Shown: positions 42,075 through 51,777, counted from the stretch's first letter. The stretch: 64,000 nucleotides of DNA from Alkalihalobacillus pseudalcaliphilus (GCF_028610675.1 NZ_JAQQWS010000001.1:1054001-1118000), one strand, 5' to 3'. Made by a program: numbers and translations. The notes: generated by a model from the sequence alone, not told the origin.

Positions 42075-42122
42075 CTAAAAACAGCCGCTTCCACATTATC
42101 AATGTGCAAAGGGCTGTTTTCT
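42075..42122 (-). terminator. Terminator of the RsbR-like gene
   Basis: AAACAGCC pairs with GGCTGTTT, with an inner CACATT/AATGTG, and a T-run follows on the minus strand. Confidence 0.8.
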
Positions 42123-42132
42123 TAATTTTATA

Positions 42133-42966
42133 TTAATGGAAAGCGTTATAGGCGGTTAGTGCTTGGGCAAGGGACGAGTAAGTATCAACGGATTTAAAGT
42201 TGATACCTAACTGAATGGCTGTTTGGGCGATTTCAGGGCGAATGCCTGAAAGACTCGCTGTCGTTCCGATTAGTTTTAAGCCTTCAATGACTTGGAAAAT
42301 CTTACTTGCTACCATCGTGTCTACAATCGCAACTCCTGATAAATCAATCACTAAATTTTGTACTTGTAATTCATTACATTGTGATAATGTTTTATCAAAA
42401 ATGACTTGTGCACGATGTGTATCAATATCACCAACTAGTGGCAGTATCGCAATATCATTTCGAATCGCAATAACCGGTGAGCTAAGCTCTAAAATCATTT
42501 CTTGTTGTGAGCGTAATAACTTTTCTGATTCGATAATATTTTTTTTGCTATATTCTTGAATCACATTATTAAGTGATTTTGTAATGATTTGATTCCACTC
42601 ATTGACATCTTTATGTGATGGCTTCTCATCAAGGCCATCTATATACACTTGTACAAGGTCAATATACTGGGCTTGAACTTTAAAAAATTCACCAATTGTT
42701 TGGTCAAGTGGCGTATTTAAGTGCCCTTGGTCCTTAGCAATCTTATCAACCCAACGATCAAATGCCGCACTCATATCATCGGAATCTTTATTAAATAATT
42801 CGATAAAGTTCAAATGGAACTGATGATTTTGTTCCTTTAGCTTTTGGATTTGTTGAGGATTCGTTGAACTATATACGCCATCCTGTGTTTTGTCTAAGGA
42901 TTGATACCATTCTTCGGTTAAATCCCATGTTCTCTCTTTTAGAAATTGATAGATTGATTTCATCAT
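42133..42966 (-). CDS. RsbR-family stressosome co-antagonist
   Basis: A 277-residue protein with an all-alpha N-terminal globin-like sensor domain (about 1-145) and a C-terminal STAS domain (about 160-275). The two phosphorylation threonines are kept: DIDTHR (Thr183) and VDTMVA (Thr217), 34 residues apart as in RsbR. The GIRPEIAQTAIQLGI block is typical. It should build stressosomes with RsbS and bind RsbT, upstream of SigB. The signal it senses is unknown. Confidence 0.9.
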   Translation of the reverse strand: MMKSIYQFLKERTWDLTEEWYQSLDKTQDGVYSSTNPQQIQKLKEQNHQFHLNFIELFNKDSDDMSAAFDRWVDKIAKDQGHLNTPLDQTIGEFFKVQAQYIDLVQVYIDGLDEKPSHKDVNEWNQIITKSLNNVIQEYSKKNIIESEKLLRSQQEMILELSSPVIAIRNDIAILPLVGDIDTHRAQVIFDKTLSQCNELQVQNLVIDLSGVAIVDTMVASKIFQVIEGLKLIGTTASLSGIRPEIAQTAIQLGINFKSVDTYSSLAQALTAYNAFH

Positions 42967-43173
42967 TTGCTACCCCTTTACAATATCTTCTCAATAACAG
43001 TTTATACAACAGTAATCTTTGCAACGAAAAAAACGACATCCTCAACAAATTTTATAAACACTCCGCTCCTTTCATCCATTTACACAACCACACCAATTGG
43101 TCCACATTCTTTTGGATTTCTTCAATATTTACAAACGTTCACCTATACCCCGATTTTTTAGTTATGAAACCTA

Positions 43174-44139
43174 TTATCTTAATTTTTTTCGATAAATTTC
43201 TACATTTCCTTCCCAACTTTGTAAAAGCCCTTCTACAGTAACAATTTGCCAAGGATTAAATATCATTTGGCCATTCTTATTAAAAGCATAGTTTTCTCCA
43301 AGATAATAACAAGCATGTATGAGTGCACCGTCTTTTTTCCAAAGCAAAATATCGTCTTCTAGCAGATGTGTAAGAATATTTCCGCTATGAATTTCGACAC
43401 GTTCATAGTTCCTTTGCTCAAGCCCAAACAGTAAAGCTTGTGGTTGCACCCATTGCTTGATGATCCACACAGCTAACTCTTTATCTTCTGTCGCCATCGC
43501 CAATGCAGCAGAAAAGCAGTTCGCCCCATTTATTAGTGGGAAATGATTGATGTAGTCCATTAAATGGTCATATTGGTCTCTTATCTTATTTTGTACGGAA
43601 AGAGGTAGTTGCTCCCATGCTGGTGCTGGGTCAATAAATAAATCCGCCATCGTTTGAATAAAAAACACCTTCTTCTGCCCTGACAAACCTGACCAATTTA
43701 TTTGATCGATAAAATAGACAGCCAATCCTTCTGCTTCATAAAGGAAATGTTCTTGTAACAAAGACTTTATTTCCACCTTTTTTTCTCGTGCTGATGTTCG
43801 AAAAAGCTCCTCTATATGTATATCAGTCCAGACAAACCCTCTTCCTAAGCGTACTTGTTCCTGTAAGATTCTCATTTGTTGTTGAAGAGGGATTTGTGCA
43901 AATAAACCAGCAGGTAGTACACCTACATAATTGGCAGCTTTTTTTAAGTTCCAAAGCGTTAAGTTATTGTTAACATCCATGGAATAAAAAGAACCGTCTT
44001 GCTTAAATTCTTCTTTGGTCATCACTAGACCTTCCCTTGGTAGTAATTCACTGGCCTCCTCTTTATTTTCAAAGAAAAATACGTCAAAATCCTTGAACAA
44101 ACGTTCTTCCCATACTTTTAATGTCGCACTATCTATCAT
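43174..44139 (-). CDS. Cytoplasmic protein with an NlpC/P60-like C-terminal domain
   Basis: A 321-residue protein without signal peptide or membrane span. The last 120 residues look like an NlpC/P60-type thiol hydrolase: NGANCFSAALA (Cys208), then DDILLWKK and ALIHACYYLG (His275), then FNPWQI (Asn295), in the right order for a Cys-His-polar triad. This is my inference from pattern only. ATG 44139 has AGGGGG 9 bases upstream. It follows the PanE-like gene by 23 bases. Confidence 0.6.
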   Translation of the reverse strand: MIDSATLKVWEERLFKDFDVFFFENKEEASELLPREGLVMTKEEFKQDGSFYSMDVNNNLTLWNLKKAANYVGVLPAGLFAQIPLQQQMRILQEQVRLGRGFVWTDIHIEELFRTSAREKKVEIKSLLQEHFLYEAEGLAVYFIDQINWSGLSGQKKVFFIQTMADLFIDPAPAWEQLPLSVQNKIRDQYDHLMDYINHFPLINGANCFSAALAMATEDKELAVWIIKQWVQPQALLFGLEQRNYERVEIHSGNILTHLLEDDILLWKKDGALIHACYYLGENYAFNKNGQMIFNPWQIVTVEGLLQSWEGNVEIYRKKLR

Positions 44140-44162
44140 TGGCACTTCCCCCTAAACACCCT

Positions 44163-45077
44163 TTAGCGATTCTCAAATGGCTTAATCATTCCTAAAATTG
44201 TTTCAGTATACGGAATTGCTACACCCTTTGCTTTAGCCAAACGTACCGCCCCACCATGTAAATGGTCAACTTCTAAGGTTAAGCCCTTTCTTCGGTCTTG
44301 GTGCATGGAGGATGTTGCCTCTTCATTTAATTGCATCACCTTTTCCAATGCTTGTTCAACTTGTATATCCGTTAAGTTTGCTCCATAACTGTTGGCTAGT
44401 TCCTTTAGCTCTACGAGTAACATCTTCGTAACATGTAATGTTTCCTTTTCTTCTCTGACAGGGCCGATCGATAAATTTGTAGCTGTCGTAATTCCTGAAA
44501 ACGCTGAAATAAACATATATTTCTCCCACATTTTTACGTAAATATCCGTTGCCAGCTGTTGAGTGAAATTTGCCTTTTCCATAATTGAATGTAACTCTGT
44601 ACAAAATTCTTTCTGTGATTCATGTAAAGGTCCAAAAATTAAGTCATGGAAAGCACTTGAATGTACAACATGTCCATCCTCGTTAAGAGTAGCTATGATG
44701 AATGATAGCCCACCTACCACAACCTCTTCCCCTAATTCTTTTTGTAATACTGAAATATGCTCGATTCCATTTAATAATGGCAGGACTTTTGCTCCTTTTT
44801 GAACTAACTCTTTGAGTGTCGGAATTGTCCCTTGGAGATGCTGACCTTTTACCGCTAATAGAACAAGATCAACGTCATTCACTTCTGTTAATTCGGTTAC
44901 TAATTGCGGTTCTCTTATTGCATAATCTCCTGCTGAACTATGTATATATAGACCTTTTTCTTCAATTTCTGCTTTTCTTTTCGAACGAACGACATAACGT
45001 ACTTCCTGACCCGTTTCCTCTAATCTTCCACCAAAATAAGCACCTAGTGCACCTGCACCAATAACAATAATTTTCAT
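44163..45077 (-). CDS. panE: 2-dehydropantoate 2-reductase
   Basis: A 304-residue ketopantoate reductase-type enzyme (NADPH-dependent step to pantoate in pantothenate/CoA synthesis). The Rossmann loop is VIGAGALGAYFGGRL at the N-terminus; LLAVKGQHL gives the conserved Lys and PLLNGIEH the Asn; the C-terminal domain has the Lys in KMWEKYMFI and a late LEVDHLHGG. Several paralogs of unknown substrate exist in Bacillus, so the pathway is likely but not certain. AAAGGGGGAG precedes ATG. Confidence 0.82.
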   Translation of the reverse strand: MKIIVIGAGALGAYFGGRLEETGQEVRYVVRSKRKAEIEEKGLYIHSSAGDYAIREPQLVTELTEVNDVDLVLLAVKGQHLQGTIPTLKELVQKGAKVLPLLNGIEHISVLQKELGEEVVVGGLSFIIATLNEDGHVVHSSAFHDLIFGPLHESQKEFCTELHSIMEKANFTQQLATDIYVKMWEKYMFISAFSGITTATNLSIGPVREEKETLHVTKMLLVELKELANSYGANLTDIQVEQALEKVMQLNEEATSSMHQDRRKGLTLEVDHLHGGAVRLAKAKGVAIPYTETILGMIKPFENR

Positions 45078-45243
45078 GATATTCTCCCCCTTTATAGTCT
45101 TATTTTAATTCACGTTGTTTGTCGCTGCAATTTTACTCATACTTTTGTGTTTTCCTCTTAGAAAAGATCTTGTTCAAGTCTCGCACATTTGTGCATATAG
45201 ATTAAAATAACGACATCTATGTCTTAAGCTTAAGGAGGATCTT

Positions 45244-46041
45244 ATGCTTAATCGTTCACGTAAGAAATATTATCTCAATAAAAATAAAACGGAAATTAGC
45301 TTTGGACAGCGTCTTGTCATTTCTTTTATTTTATTTGTATTGATGACATTGATTGGCTTTTTAATTGTTGAAAAACAAATACGGCCAGCCATTTCAAATA
45401 TCGCCCAAATGGAAACGCAAAAAATAGGAACAAGTATTATTGAATATGCAGTCAGTCGTTCAGAAGAAACGGTCAACCTCAATGAAACTTTAAAATACGA
45501 ATTAGACCCAAATGGCAACTTAATCTATTATTACTTTGATACAGAGATTTATAAAAATATGCTGACGTCATTAATCGCCAATTCTCAAGAGTATATCCAT
45601 CTATTAGAGAAGGGGACTCTGATTGAAGATATAGAAGCTGTATCTTCAACAAATGCTGAAAATGATGGGAATGAAATTCGTTTATTATATAATATACCGC
45701 TTGGTCATGCGACGGGCAGTAGCTTACTTGCAAGCTTAGGGCCCAAAGTTCCCATTGAATTCATTGCCCTTGCCGATATCGACGTTGATTTAAATGAACG
45801 GGCCGAGCAGCTCGGCATTAACAATACGTTTTTACGCATGGCGATCGATTTTGAAGTGAATGCAAAAATTATTATCCCTTTCGCCACTTATGAGGACCCA
45901 GTTAGCACCACGATTCCTGTAGGCTTTGCTTTTATTCCTGGTGAAGTACCGCAGTTTTATAGTGGCAATTCGAATGGATTAATGCCTACACTCCCACTTC
46001 CGATGCAAGAAGAAGTCGAGAGTACCGATCAAAATCAATGA
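45244..46041 (+). CDS. yunB: Sporulation protein YunB
   Basis: A 265-residue protein with one N-terminal membrane span (about 24-44) and a long extracytoplasmic or intermembrane domain (NIPLGHATGSSLLASLGPKVPIEF region) diagnostic of YunB. In B. subtilis it is made in the mother cell under SigE and is needed for efficient sporulation, though its mechanism is not known. AAGGAGG precedes ATG 45244. It converges with the subtilisin gene. Confidence 0.88.
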   Translation: MLNRSRKKYYLNKNKTEISFGQRLVISFILFVLMTLIGFLIVEKQIRPAISNIAQMETQKIGTSIIEYAVSRSEETVNLNETLKYELDPNGNLIYYYFDTEIYKNMLTSLIANSQEYIHLLEKGTLIEDIEAVSSTNAENDGNEIRLLYNIPLGHATGSSLLASLGPKVPIEFIALADIDVDLNERAEQLGINNTFLRMAIDFEVNAKIIIPFATYEDPVSTTIPVGFAFIPGEVPQFYSGNSNGLMPTLPLPMQEEVESTDQNQ

Positions 46042-46064
46042 GTACGCTTAGACCTTTTATTCAC

Positions 46065-46110
46065 AAAAAAGTCGATGACCTTTCATGTATAAGGCCATCG
46101 ACTTTTGGAT
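46065..46110. terminator. Bidirectional terminator between yunB and the subtilisin gene
   Basis: AAAAGTCGATG pairs with CATCGACTTTT, flanked by A- and T-runs. Confidence 0.85.
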
Positions 46111-46135
46111 TTTTAAGTAAAATTTTTATATTCTC

Positions 46136-47287
46136 TTATTGTACAGCCACCTCTGCATTAACTAAACCACTTCCATACATATCAGCACTTCCTAACGGTG
46201 TAGCTGTCTGAACTAATTGCTGACGAATCTCTTCATTAGATAACATTGGATTTTTAGCTTTTATTAACGCCGCGACCCCCGCGACATGTGGTGTCGCCAT
46301 GGAAGTACCACTCAAGCTCGCATACTCACCATTTAAGTACGTACTTTCAACTTCAACACCAGGTGCGACAATATCTAACCCCGTTCCATATTGTGAAAAG
46401 CTTGCACGGTTATTCACTTGGTCTGTTGCACCAACAGCAAATGCGTTATCATATCGAGCTGGGTAAGAAACAGTCCCTGACCCACTATTACCAGAAGCAG
46501 CCACAACAAGAACCCCTGAATCCGTTGCGTAATTAACTGCTTGCTCTAACGTATCACTACCAACCGGGCTACCTAAGCTTAGATTGGCTACGTCCATACC
46601 ATTATCACCAGCCCATTCTAAACCTTGTGCAATTGAACTTACCGAACCACTACCACTTGCCCCTAATACTTTGACCGCATATAATTCTGCGTCTGGTGCA
46701 ACACCGATTACTCCGGCTCCATCATTAAGTGCAGCGATTGTTCCTGCTACGTGAGTTCCGTGCCCATTTAAATCATGATAATCTGGCTCACCTGCAACAA
46801 AGCTTGCTCCTCCATGAATGAATAAATCAGCATGCTCAGCAATACCAGTATCAAGTACCGCTACTTTTGTTCCTGACCCACTGTGGCCTAATTCATGCGC
46901 TTGTGGAGCTTGTACCTGAGCGATTCCCCACGGTACGGTTTGGTTCGCAATCGTAACGTCAAAGTCTTCTTCAATATAGGCAATACCTGACTCTGCCTCT
47001 AATGCCTTGATATCAGCTGGACTCAGCTCAACAGCAACAACTGGGATTTGCTCAAATTCATGTAAGACCTCTAATTGTACCTGTGCAGACTTATCCTCTG
47101 ACGTATATAATTGCACGCCATTTGTATTCGTTACATCCTCCTCAATAAATTCGTTGACATCTAGCTGATTATGGAACCCGATTAAATAGGTCTTTTTCTC
47201 TTCATCTGCCAATACTGTCATACTTGTTAATGAAAATAATAAAACAACCGCTGTCATTGTGAGAAGTTTTTTCCATCCTTGATTCAC
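46136..47287 (-). CDS. aprE: Alkaline serine protease (high-alkaline subtilisin)
   Basis: A 383-residue secreted preproprotease: signal peptide (about 1-27), an I9 propeptide (28-114) ending in an EEDFD stretch, and a mature enzyme of 269 residues starting at Asn115 (NQTVPWGI). The catalytic triad is Asp146 (VLDTGI), His176 (GHGTHVAG) and Ser329 (GTSMATPH). The mature sequence pattern is that of high-alkaline subtilisins such as Savinase or M-protease, pointing to an alkaliphile. The start is a GTG behind AGGGAGG. It is followed by a terminator. Confidence 0.95.
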   Translation of the reverse strand: MNQGWKKLLTMTAVVLLFSLTSMTVLADEEKKTYLIGFHNQLDVNEFIEEDVTNTNGVQLYTSEDKSAQVQLEVLHEFEQIPVVAVELSPADIKALEAESGIAYIEEDFDVTIANQTVPWGIAQVQAPQAHELGHSGSGTKVAVLDTGIAEHADLFIHGGASFVAGEPDYHDLNGHGTHVAGTIAALNDGAGVIGVAPDAELYAVKVLGASGSGSVSSIAQGLEWAGDNGMDVANLSLGSPVGSDTLEQAVNYATDSGVLVVAASGNSGSGTVSYPARYDNAFAVGATDQVNNRASFSQYGTGLDIVAPGVEVESTYLNGEYASLSGTSMATPHVAGVAALIKAKNPMLSNEEIRQQLVQTATPLGSADMYGSGLVNAEVAVQ

Positions 47288-47814
47288 ATCTCATTCCTCC
47301 CTTTGTTATCCAAATATAGATTCCTCGGTTCAGAAGATAACATTTGTGATCACATCATTCTTACTTATGCTCTTATTTGCATCACCTCCCTAAGTTGGTA
47401 ATGCCCCCACTTCACATAGCTGAAATCACTTTCGGCGAAAAAAAATTCTGATTCTTTTGTTAATTTTATTGATGAAATGATCATAAATGAATAGGCAATT
47501 ACTTGTAAACCACTTATTGTTAAAACAAGTAATAATAACTAAATGCTTTTTCAAGATATCTTTCTATCGTCCTATTCTTTCAATAAAATGATGGTAAATT
47601 GACAAACTTCCTCTAGGAAAAGAACGGCTATATAACAAAAAGATTTCATCTAGTCTCAGGAATGTAATATTTCATGTAGTGATATCTGGACATTTTGCTC
47701 TTACTTCTCTGCATATCTACACGTAAGATTTTAATTGCTTTTTTGGAAGGTGTTATCTCTCGTATCTCTCCATGCTCTGCACATGAAGGTCCTCATCCTT
47801 CTAGATACACACCC
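47288..47814. other. Upstream region of the protease gene
   Basis: About 530 bp of AT-rich DNA between the protease and the OsmC gene terminator. It should contain the protease promoter and binding sites for transition-state regulators, but I could not identify specific boxes. No ORF with a credible start is seen. A Shine-Dalgarno-like GGGAGGTG on the minus strand near 47387 leads to no real frame. Confidence 0.5.
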
Positions 47815-47872
47815 TAACAAAAAACTCTCCGTTTATGTAACGATTCATCGTACATAAAACGGAGAGTTTCTT
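47815..47872 (-). terminator. Strong terminator of the cadCA-osmC transcript
   Basis: AAACTCTCCGTTTATGTA pairs with TACATAAAACGGAGAGTTT (one bulge) and is followed on the minus strand by TTTTTTG. Confidence 0.9.
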
Positions 47873-48258
47873 TACATTTTCGTTTGTTCAAATGTTTCGG
47901 TTATACGTATGCTATCTTTTACCGATTGGACAATTGGACAATTTTTCCTTGTTAAAGCTAACGCCTTTTCAAGCTTTTCATCACTTATTTGACTACCAAT
48001 AATCGTGAAATGAATATGAATATCTGTGATTTCGTTGACGCTTGCCTCATTTCTTGTGACATCAGCTCTTAATTTAATATCCTCAAAAGTGAGCCTTTGT
48101 TTATTTAATATCTTACGAAGTACCCCGCCACTACAAACAGTCACGGCTGAGACAAGTAGTTGATATGGTCGAAAACCATACTCTTCATTTCCGGAAACTT
48201 CTAACTCTCCGAAAGGTAATTTCGTTGAAAAGCTATGTTCATTCATAGTAAATTCCAT
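47872..48258 (-). CDS. OsmC family protein
   Basis: A 128-residue OsmC/YhfA-type protein. The conserved redox cysteine pair is in VTVCSGG (about 42) and TRKNCPIVQ (about 107). The known family includes peroxiredoxin-like thiol enzymes that reduce organic hydroperoxides. It directly follows the cadA gene (14-bp gap), so it may belong to the metal-induced transcript. AAAGGAG precedes ATG. Confidence 0.85.
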   Translation of the reverse strand: MEFTMNEHSFSTKLPFGELEVSGNEEYGFRPYQLLVSAVTVCSGGVLRKILNKQRLTFEDIKLRADVTRNEASVNEITDIHIHFTIIGSQISDEKLEKALALTRKNCPIVQSVKDSIRITETFEQTKM

Positions 48259-48272
48259 TAACTGTTCTCCTT

Positions 48273-50414
48273 TTAATTGTGGTGAGCTTCATCTTCATCC
48301 TTCATTCGAACGAGACGCATACCATTTAATGTGACCAAAAGTGTCGCTCCAACATCTGCAAGTATTGCCATCCATAGCGTTAACCATTCTGGAATAACGA
48401 GTAATAAGGCAATCGCTTTGATACTTAGTGCGAAGATAATATTTTGCTTAATAATCGTTAGAGCTTTACGACTAACCTTTATTGTAAAAGGTAATTTCCT
48501 CAAATCGTCACTCATTAAAGCAATATCTGCTGTTTCCAAGGCCGTATCCGTACCGGCACCACCCATCGCAATTCCAACACTCGCCGCCGCTAACGCCGGA
48601 GCATCATTGACACCATCACCAACCATGGCTACGTGTTGATGCTTTTCCCTTAATTGTTTAACTACCTTTAATTTATCTTCCGGTAATAGCTCGGCCCGAA
48701 CATCAGTAACTCCAACCTCTTTTCCAACTGCTGCTGCCGTTCTTTGATTATCACCGGTAAGCATGACCGTATTTTGTACGCCTGATAAAGCTAATTGCTT
48801 CATTGTGTTTTTACTAATCGAACGAACTTGATCTGCTACGGCAATCAGTGCCAGTAATTGATCCTCCGCACCAACCAACATGACGGTTTTTCCTTGTTCC
48901 TGTAAACGAAGTACATGTCCTTCAAATTGTCGGTAATCCTCCGTTGTCACGATTCCTTTCATATATTCTGGCTTTCCGATGACATAAAACGTACCATCAA
49001 TTTCTCCCTCGATTCCTTTACCTGTAATCGAGCGGAAATTCTGAACATTTAATCCTTCATAATCAAACCCTTCTAGCTTTGCTTTTTCTACAATTGCTGA
49101 GGCTAATGGGTGAAGAGATTGGCTTTCTAAAGCACCAATTATGGCTAATAAATTTTCTTGATCATGATATTTCTCGTTTGGTAAAAACTCAGTTACTACC
49201 GGTTTCCCGTAAGTTAATGTACCCGTTTTATCAAAAGCAATCGCCTTTAGAGCGGCCGCTTCTTCTAAATAAACACCGCCCTTAATTAAAACACCGTTTT
49301 TAGCTAGATTTCCAATTGCTGTCACGATCGCAACAGGTGTTGAAATAACCAAAGCGCACGGGCAACCAACAACTAAAACCGCAAGACCAAGATAGATCCA
49401 ATCAGACCATATTTGTCCAAAGAAAGCTGGTGGCACAATCGCAACCAGTGCACCTAATAAGACGATGGCAGGCGTATAATATTTAGCAAATTTATCAACA
49501 AAGGCTTGTGCTGGAGCACGCTGGGCCTGAGCTTCTTCAACAAGATGTACAATTTTTGCTATCGTCGTATCTTGAACGTATTTCGTCACCTCTACTTCTA
49601 AAATACCTTCTTCATTTAATGTACCTGCATAAACGAAGTCTCCTGATTGTTTCTCTTGTGGTATAGACTCACCGGTTATCGCCGCTTCATTAATAGCTGA
49701 CCTTCCTTGAAGGACTTGACCATCCATGGCGAGCTTTTGTCCCGGCTTCACAATCATCGTATCACCAATGTTAATTTGATCGACATGGAGCATTTGTTCA
49801 ATCCCATCGCGACGAATAAGAGCTTCTTTTGGAGCAATATTCATTAACGATTGAATCGATTGTCTGGCCTTATCCATTGAATAGCGTTCAAGTGCCTCAC
49901 TTATCGCAAATAAAATGACGACAATAGACCCTTCAACCCATTCACCAATAATCGCTGCACCAATAACAGCTATGGTCATTAATGTTTTCATATCAAAGCG
50001 TAGTCTAAGTAAATTATTGAGTCCCGTCATAAAAAGGGAATAACCACCGATCACCATTGCTGCTAGAAATGCACTCGTGACAATAGGATGACCAGACCCT
50101 AAATTGGCTTGCAAAATTAAGCCCGCTAAAATAAGTAATGCGGAAATGATAACGTGTAAGTTCCCTTGCCATAGTCGCTTCTTTTGAAATGTTTCCGATT
50201 GGTTGTTTTCAACAATTTTGATACCATCAAATGCACCGGCTTTTTCAATGTCAGCAACAGTTGCAGCTCCAGTTATCGTAATTTTGGAAGCTCCGAAATT
50301 CACCTTAGCTTCTGACACTCCATTTAGATTACGCACATTTTTTTCAAAGGTCACAGCACAGCTAGCACATGACAACCCAGTAAGACGATAAACTTCCTCT
50401 TGATGCTTAGCCAT
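48273..50414 (-). CDS. cadA: Cadmium/zinc/lead-exporting P-type ATPase
   Basis: A 713-residue P1B-type ATPase that pumps Cd2+, Zn2+ or Pb2+ out of the cell. It has one N-terminal heavy-metal domain (GLSCASC, Cys16 and Cys19), the transmembrane CPC motif (residues 351-353), the phosphorylation motif DKTGTLT (395-401) and GDGVNDAPAL. CPC plus cotranscription with CadC points to divalent metals, not copper. Its ATG abuts the cadC stop (TAAATG). Confidence 0.92.
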   Translation of the reverse strand: MAKHQEEVYRLTGLSCASCAVTFEKNVRNLNGVSEAKVNFGASKITITGAATVADIEKAGAFDGIKIVENNQSETFQKKRLWQGNLHVIISALLILAGLILQANLGSGHPIVTSAFLAAMVIGGYSLFMTGLNNLLRLRFDMKTLMTIAVIGAAIIGEWVEGSIVVILFAISEALERYSMDKARQSIQSLMNIAPKEALIRRDGIEQMLHVDQINIGDTMIVKPGQKLAMDGQVLQGRSAINEAAITGESIPQEKQSGDFVYAGTLNEEGILEVEVTKYVQDTTIAKIVHLVEEAQAQRAPAQAFVDKFAKYYTPAIVLLGALVAIVPPAFFGQIWSDWIYLGLAVLVVGCPCALVISTPVAIVTAIGNLAKNGVLIKGGVYLEEAAALKAIAFDKTGTLTYGKPVVTEFLPNEKYHDQENLLAIIGALESQSLHPLASAIVEKAKLEGFDYEGLNVQNFRSITGKGIEGEIDGTFYVIGKPEYMKGIVTTEDYRQFEGHVLRLQEQGKTVMLVGAEDQLLALIAVADQVRSISKNTMKQLALSGVQNTVMLTGDNQRTAAAVGKEVGVTDVRAELLPEDKLKVVKQLREKHQHVAMVGDGVNDAPALAAASVGIAMGGAGTDTALETADIALMSDDLRKLPFTIKVSRKALTIIKQNIIFALSIKAIALLLVIPEWLTLWMAILADVGATLLVTLNGMRLVRMKDEDEAHHN

Positions 50415-50804
50415 TTAATCACTTCCTTTGCCTTCCCCCGCATGTACAAGTGCCGTCATGACGAGCTCTTCAATGTGCTTATCATCAATAGAATAAAAAA
50501 CAAGCTTACCTTCTTTTCTACTTTTTGTAATGCCAAGATTTTTAAGCATACGTAAATGGTGAGAAGTTGTCGCTGTTGTGGCTCCAATAATATTGGCAAC
50601 ATCACAAACACATAACTCCTCTTCTTGGGTTAATGAATAGGTTATTTTTAATCTCGTTGGATCAGCAAGAGCTTTAAAAATAGCGGCTACTGGACTTAAT
50701 TCAACTTGCTCCATTTTCCCCTTTACTGTCTCCACGATTTTCTCATCGTAACAAAATACTTCGCACATATCTGTTTGTTTTGTAAGTTTTTCTGATTTTA
50801 CCAT
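50415..50804 (-). CDS. cadC: CadC metal-responsive repressor
   Basis: A 129-residue ArsR/SmtB repressor of the CadC type. Metal-binding cysteines are Cys14 and Cys18 (CEVFCYD) and Cys65 and Cys67 (LCVCD), as in the staphylococcal protein. The helix-turn-helix lies at about 70-92 (TTATTSHHLRML). It releases DNA on binding Cd, Pb or Zn. ATG 50804 has GAGGTGG 6 bases upstream; the longer frame starts inside that site. Confidence 0.92.
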   Translation of the reverse strand: MVKSEKLTKQTDMCEVFCYDEKIVETVKGKMEQVELSPVAAIFKALADPTRLKITYSLTQEEELCVCDVANIIGATTATTSHHLRMLKNLGITKSRKEGKLVFYSIDDKHIEELVMTALVHAGEGKGSD

Positions 50805-50818
50805 TTCCAACCACCTCA

Positions 50819-50891
50819 TTCAAACATTCATTTGATTAATTCCATTCTATGAATCTCTACATGATTTGTCAACAATCAAATACCTATTTGA
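50819..50891 (-). promoter_or_regulatory. cad promoter with two CadC-type operators
   Basis: On the minus strand TTGACA (50867-50872), 17 bases, TAGAAT (50844-50849). Just upstream is a perfect 7-2-7 palindrome TCAAATACCTATTTGA (50876-50891) as in known cad operators. A weaker TCAAA-N6-TTTGA (50819-50834) lies at the start of the transcript. Confidence 0.8.
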
Positions 50892-51095
50892 ATATTTTTT
50901 CATTAGGTTAAAAAATGAAGCGAATCAGCAAGATCCTTAACTCATATGCACGAATTCTAGTTTTTGCTCACGGAGTCTTGATTACATTGTCCCAGGCATG
51001 GTGTTTTTAACTGGAGTAGTACCCATGTATGTGCGAGACACATCTATTCGTTAAGAGAAATAAGTATTGCCCATTAAATTCCTAAAGAAAACACA
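50892..51095. other. Intergenic DNA with a short coding-like stretch
   Basis: On the plus strand at about 50980-51053, the frame YIVPGMVFLTGVVPMYVRD ends in a stop with no start. It may be a remnant of a lost gene; I could not identify it. Confidence 0.3.
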
Positions 51096-51144
51096 TTGCC
51101 AACCCCATTGTTCTTTGTTAAAATGACTTGACGAACGGTCGTCA
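51096..51144 (+). promoter_or_regulatory. Promoter and operator of the TetR-MATE operon
   Basis: TTGCCA (51096-51101), 17 bases, TAAAAT (51119-51124). A perfect palindrome TGACGA-ACGG-TCGTCA (51129-51144) sits at the expected start point, a good TetR repressor site. Confidence 0.75.
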
Positions 51145-51178
51145 GTTAGATAAAGACTTAATACAAGAAGGAGATCCT

Positions 51179-51754
51179 ATGAGTTATGACGCGATTAAAA
51201 AGGCTGCTCTAGAGCTTTTTGCCACACAAGGATACGAAGGAACATCATTGTCACAAATTGCTGATAAAGTCGGTATCAAAAAACAATCCATCTACTCCCA
51301 TTTCAAAAATAAAGACGAACTCTATTTACAGCTTGTGGAAGAGACTTTTGACATCGAATTGCGTAGAATTCGTCACTCTCTTGAATTAAAAGCCAAACAG
51401 CCTTTGTATGACTGTCTGCTTGATGCATTAAGCAGTTATATGGAGCGCTACCAAGACGATTACCGTCTAAAGTTTTCGCTCCGTATCTCATTTTTTCCAT
51501 CTATTCATTTATATGAACAAGTTATGAATGCCGTTTATGACTATATTGATGCCGTTGATGCTTTATATTTTCAACAATTTGAACAAGCAGAACGAAACCA
51601 AATTATTCAAGTTGATGCCAAAACGGCTACTCTTTCTTTCTCTGCTTTAATCGATTCCATTTGTCTAGAACTCGTTTACGGTGGATTAGATCGTACAAAA
51701 AGAAAACTAGAAGCATCGTGGCACGTTTACTGGTCCGGGCTCACAAAAAGCTAA
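51179..51754 (+). CDS. TetR family regulator
   Basis: A 191-residue TetR repressor. The helix-turn-helix is TSLSQIADKVGIKKQSIYSHF (split across residues 24-45), followed by an all-alpha ligand domain. ATG 51179 follows AAGGAG. The next gene, a MATE exporter, starts 23 bases after its stop. The palindrome at 51129 makes autoregulation and control of the exporter likely. The ligand is unknown. Confidence 0.87.
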   Translation: MSYDAIKKAALELFATQGYEGTSLSQIADKVGIKKQSIYSHFKNKDELYLQLVEETFDIELRRIRHSLELKAKQPLYDCLLDALSSYMERYQDDYRLKFSLRISFFPSIHLYEQVMNAVYDYIDAVDALYFQQFEQAERNQIIQVDAKTATLSFSALIDSICLELVYGGLDRTKRKLEASWHVYWSGLTKS

Positions 51755-51777
51755 ATGAAACAGAAAGAGGTGAGAGC

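Noticed and set aside
50980..51053. Coding-like stretch YIVPGMVFLTGVV
   Set aside because: Too short, no start, no recognised family. It is noted only as a possible gene remnant.
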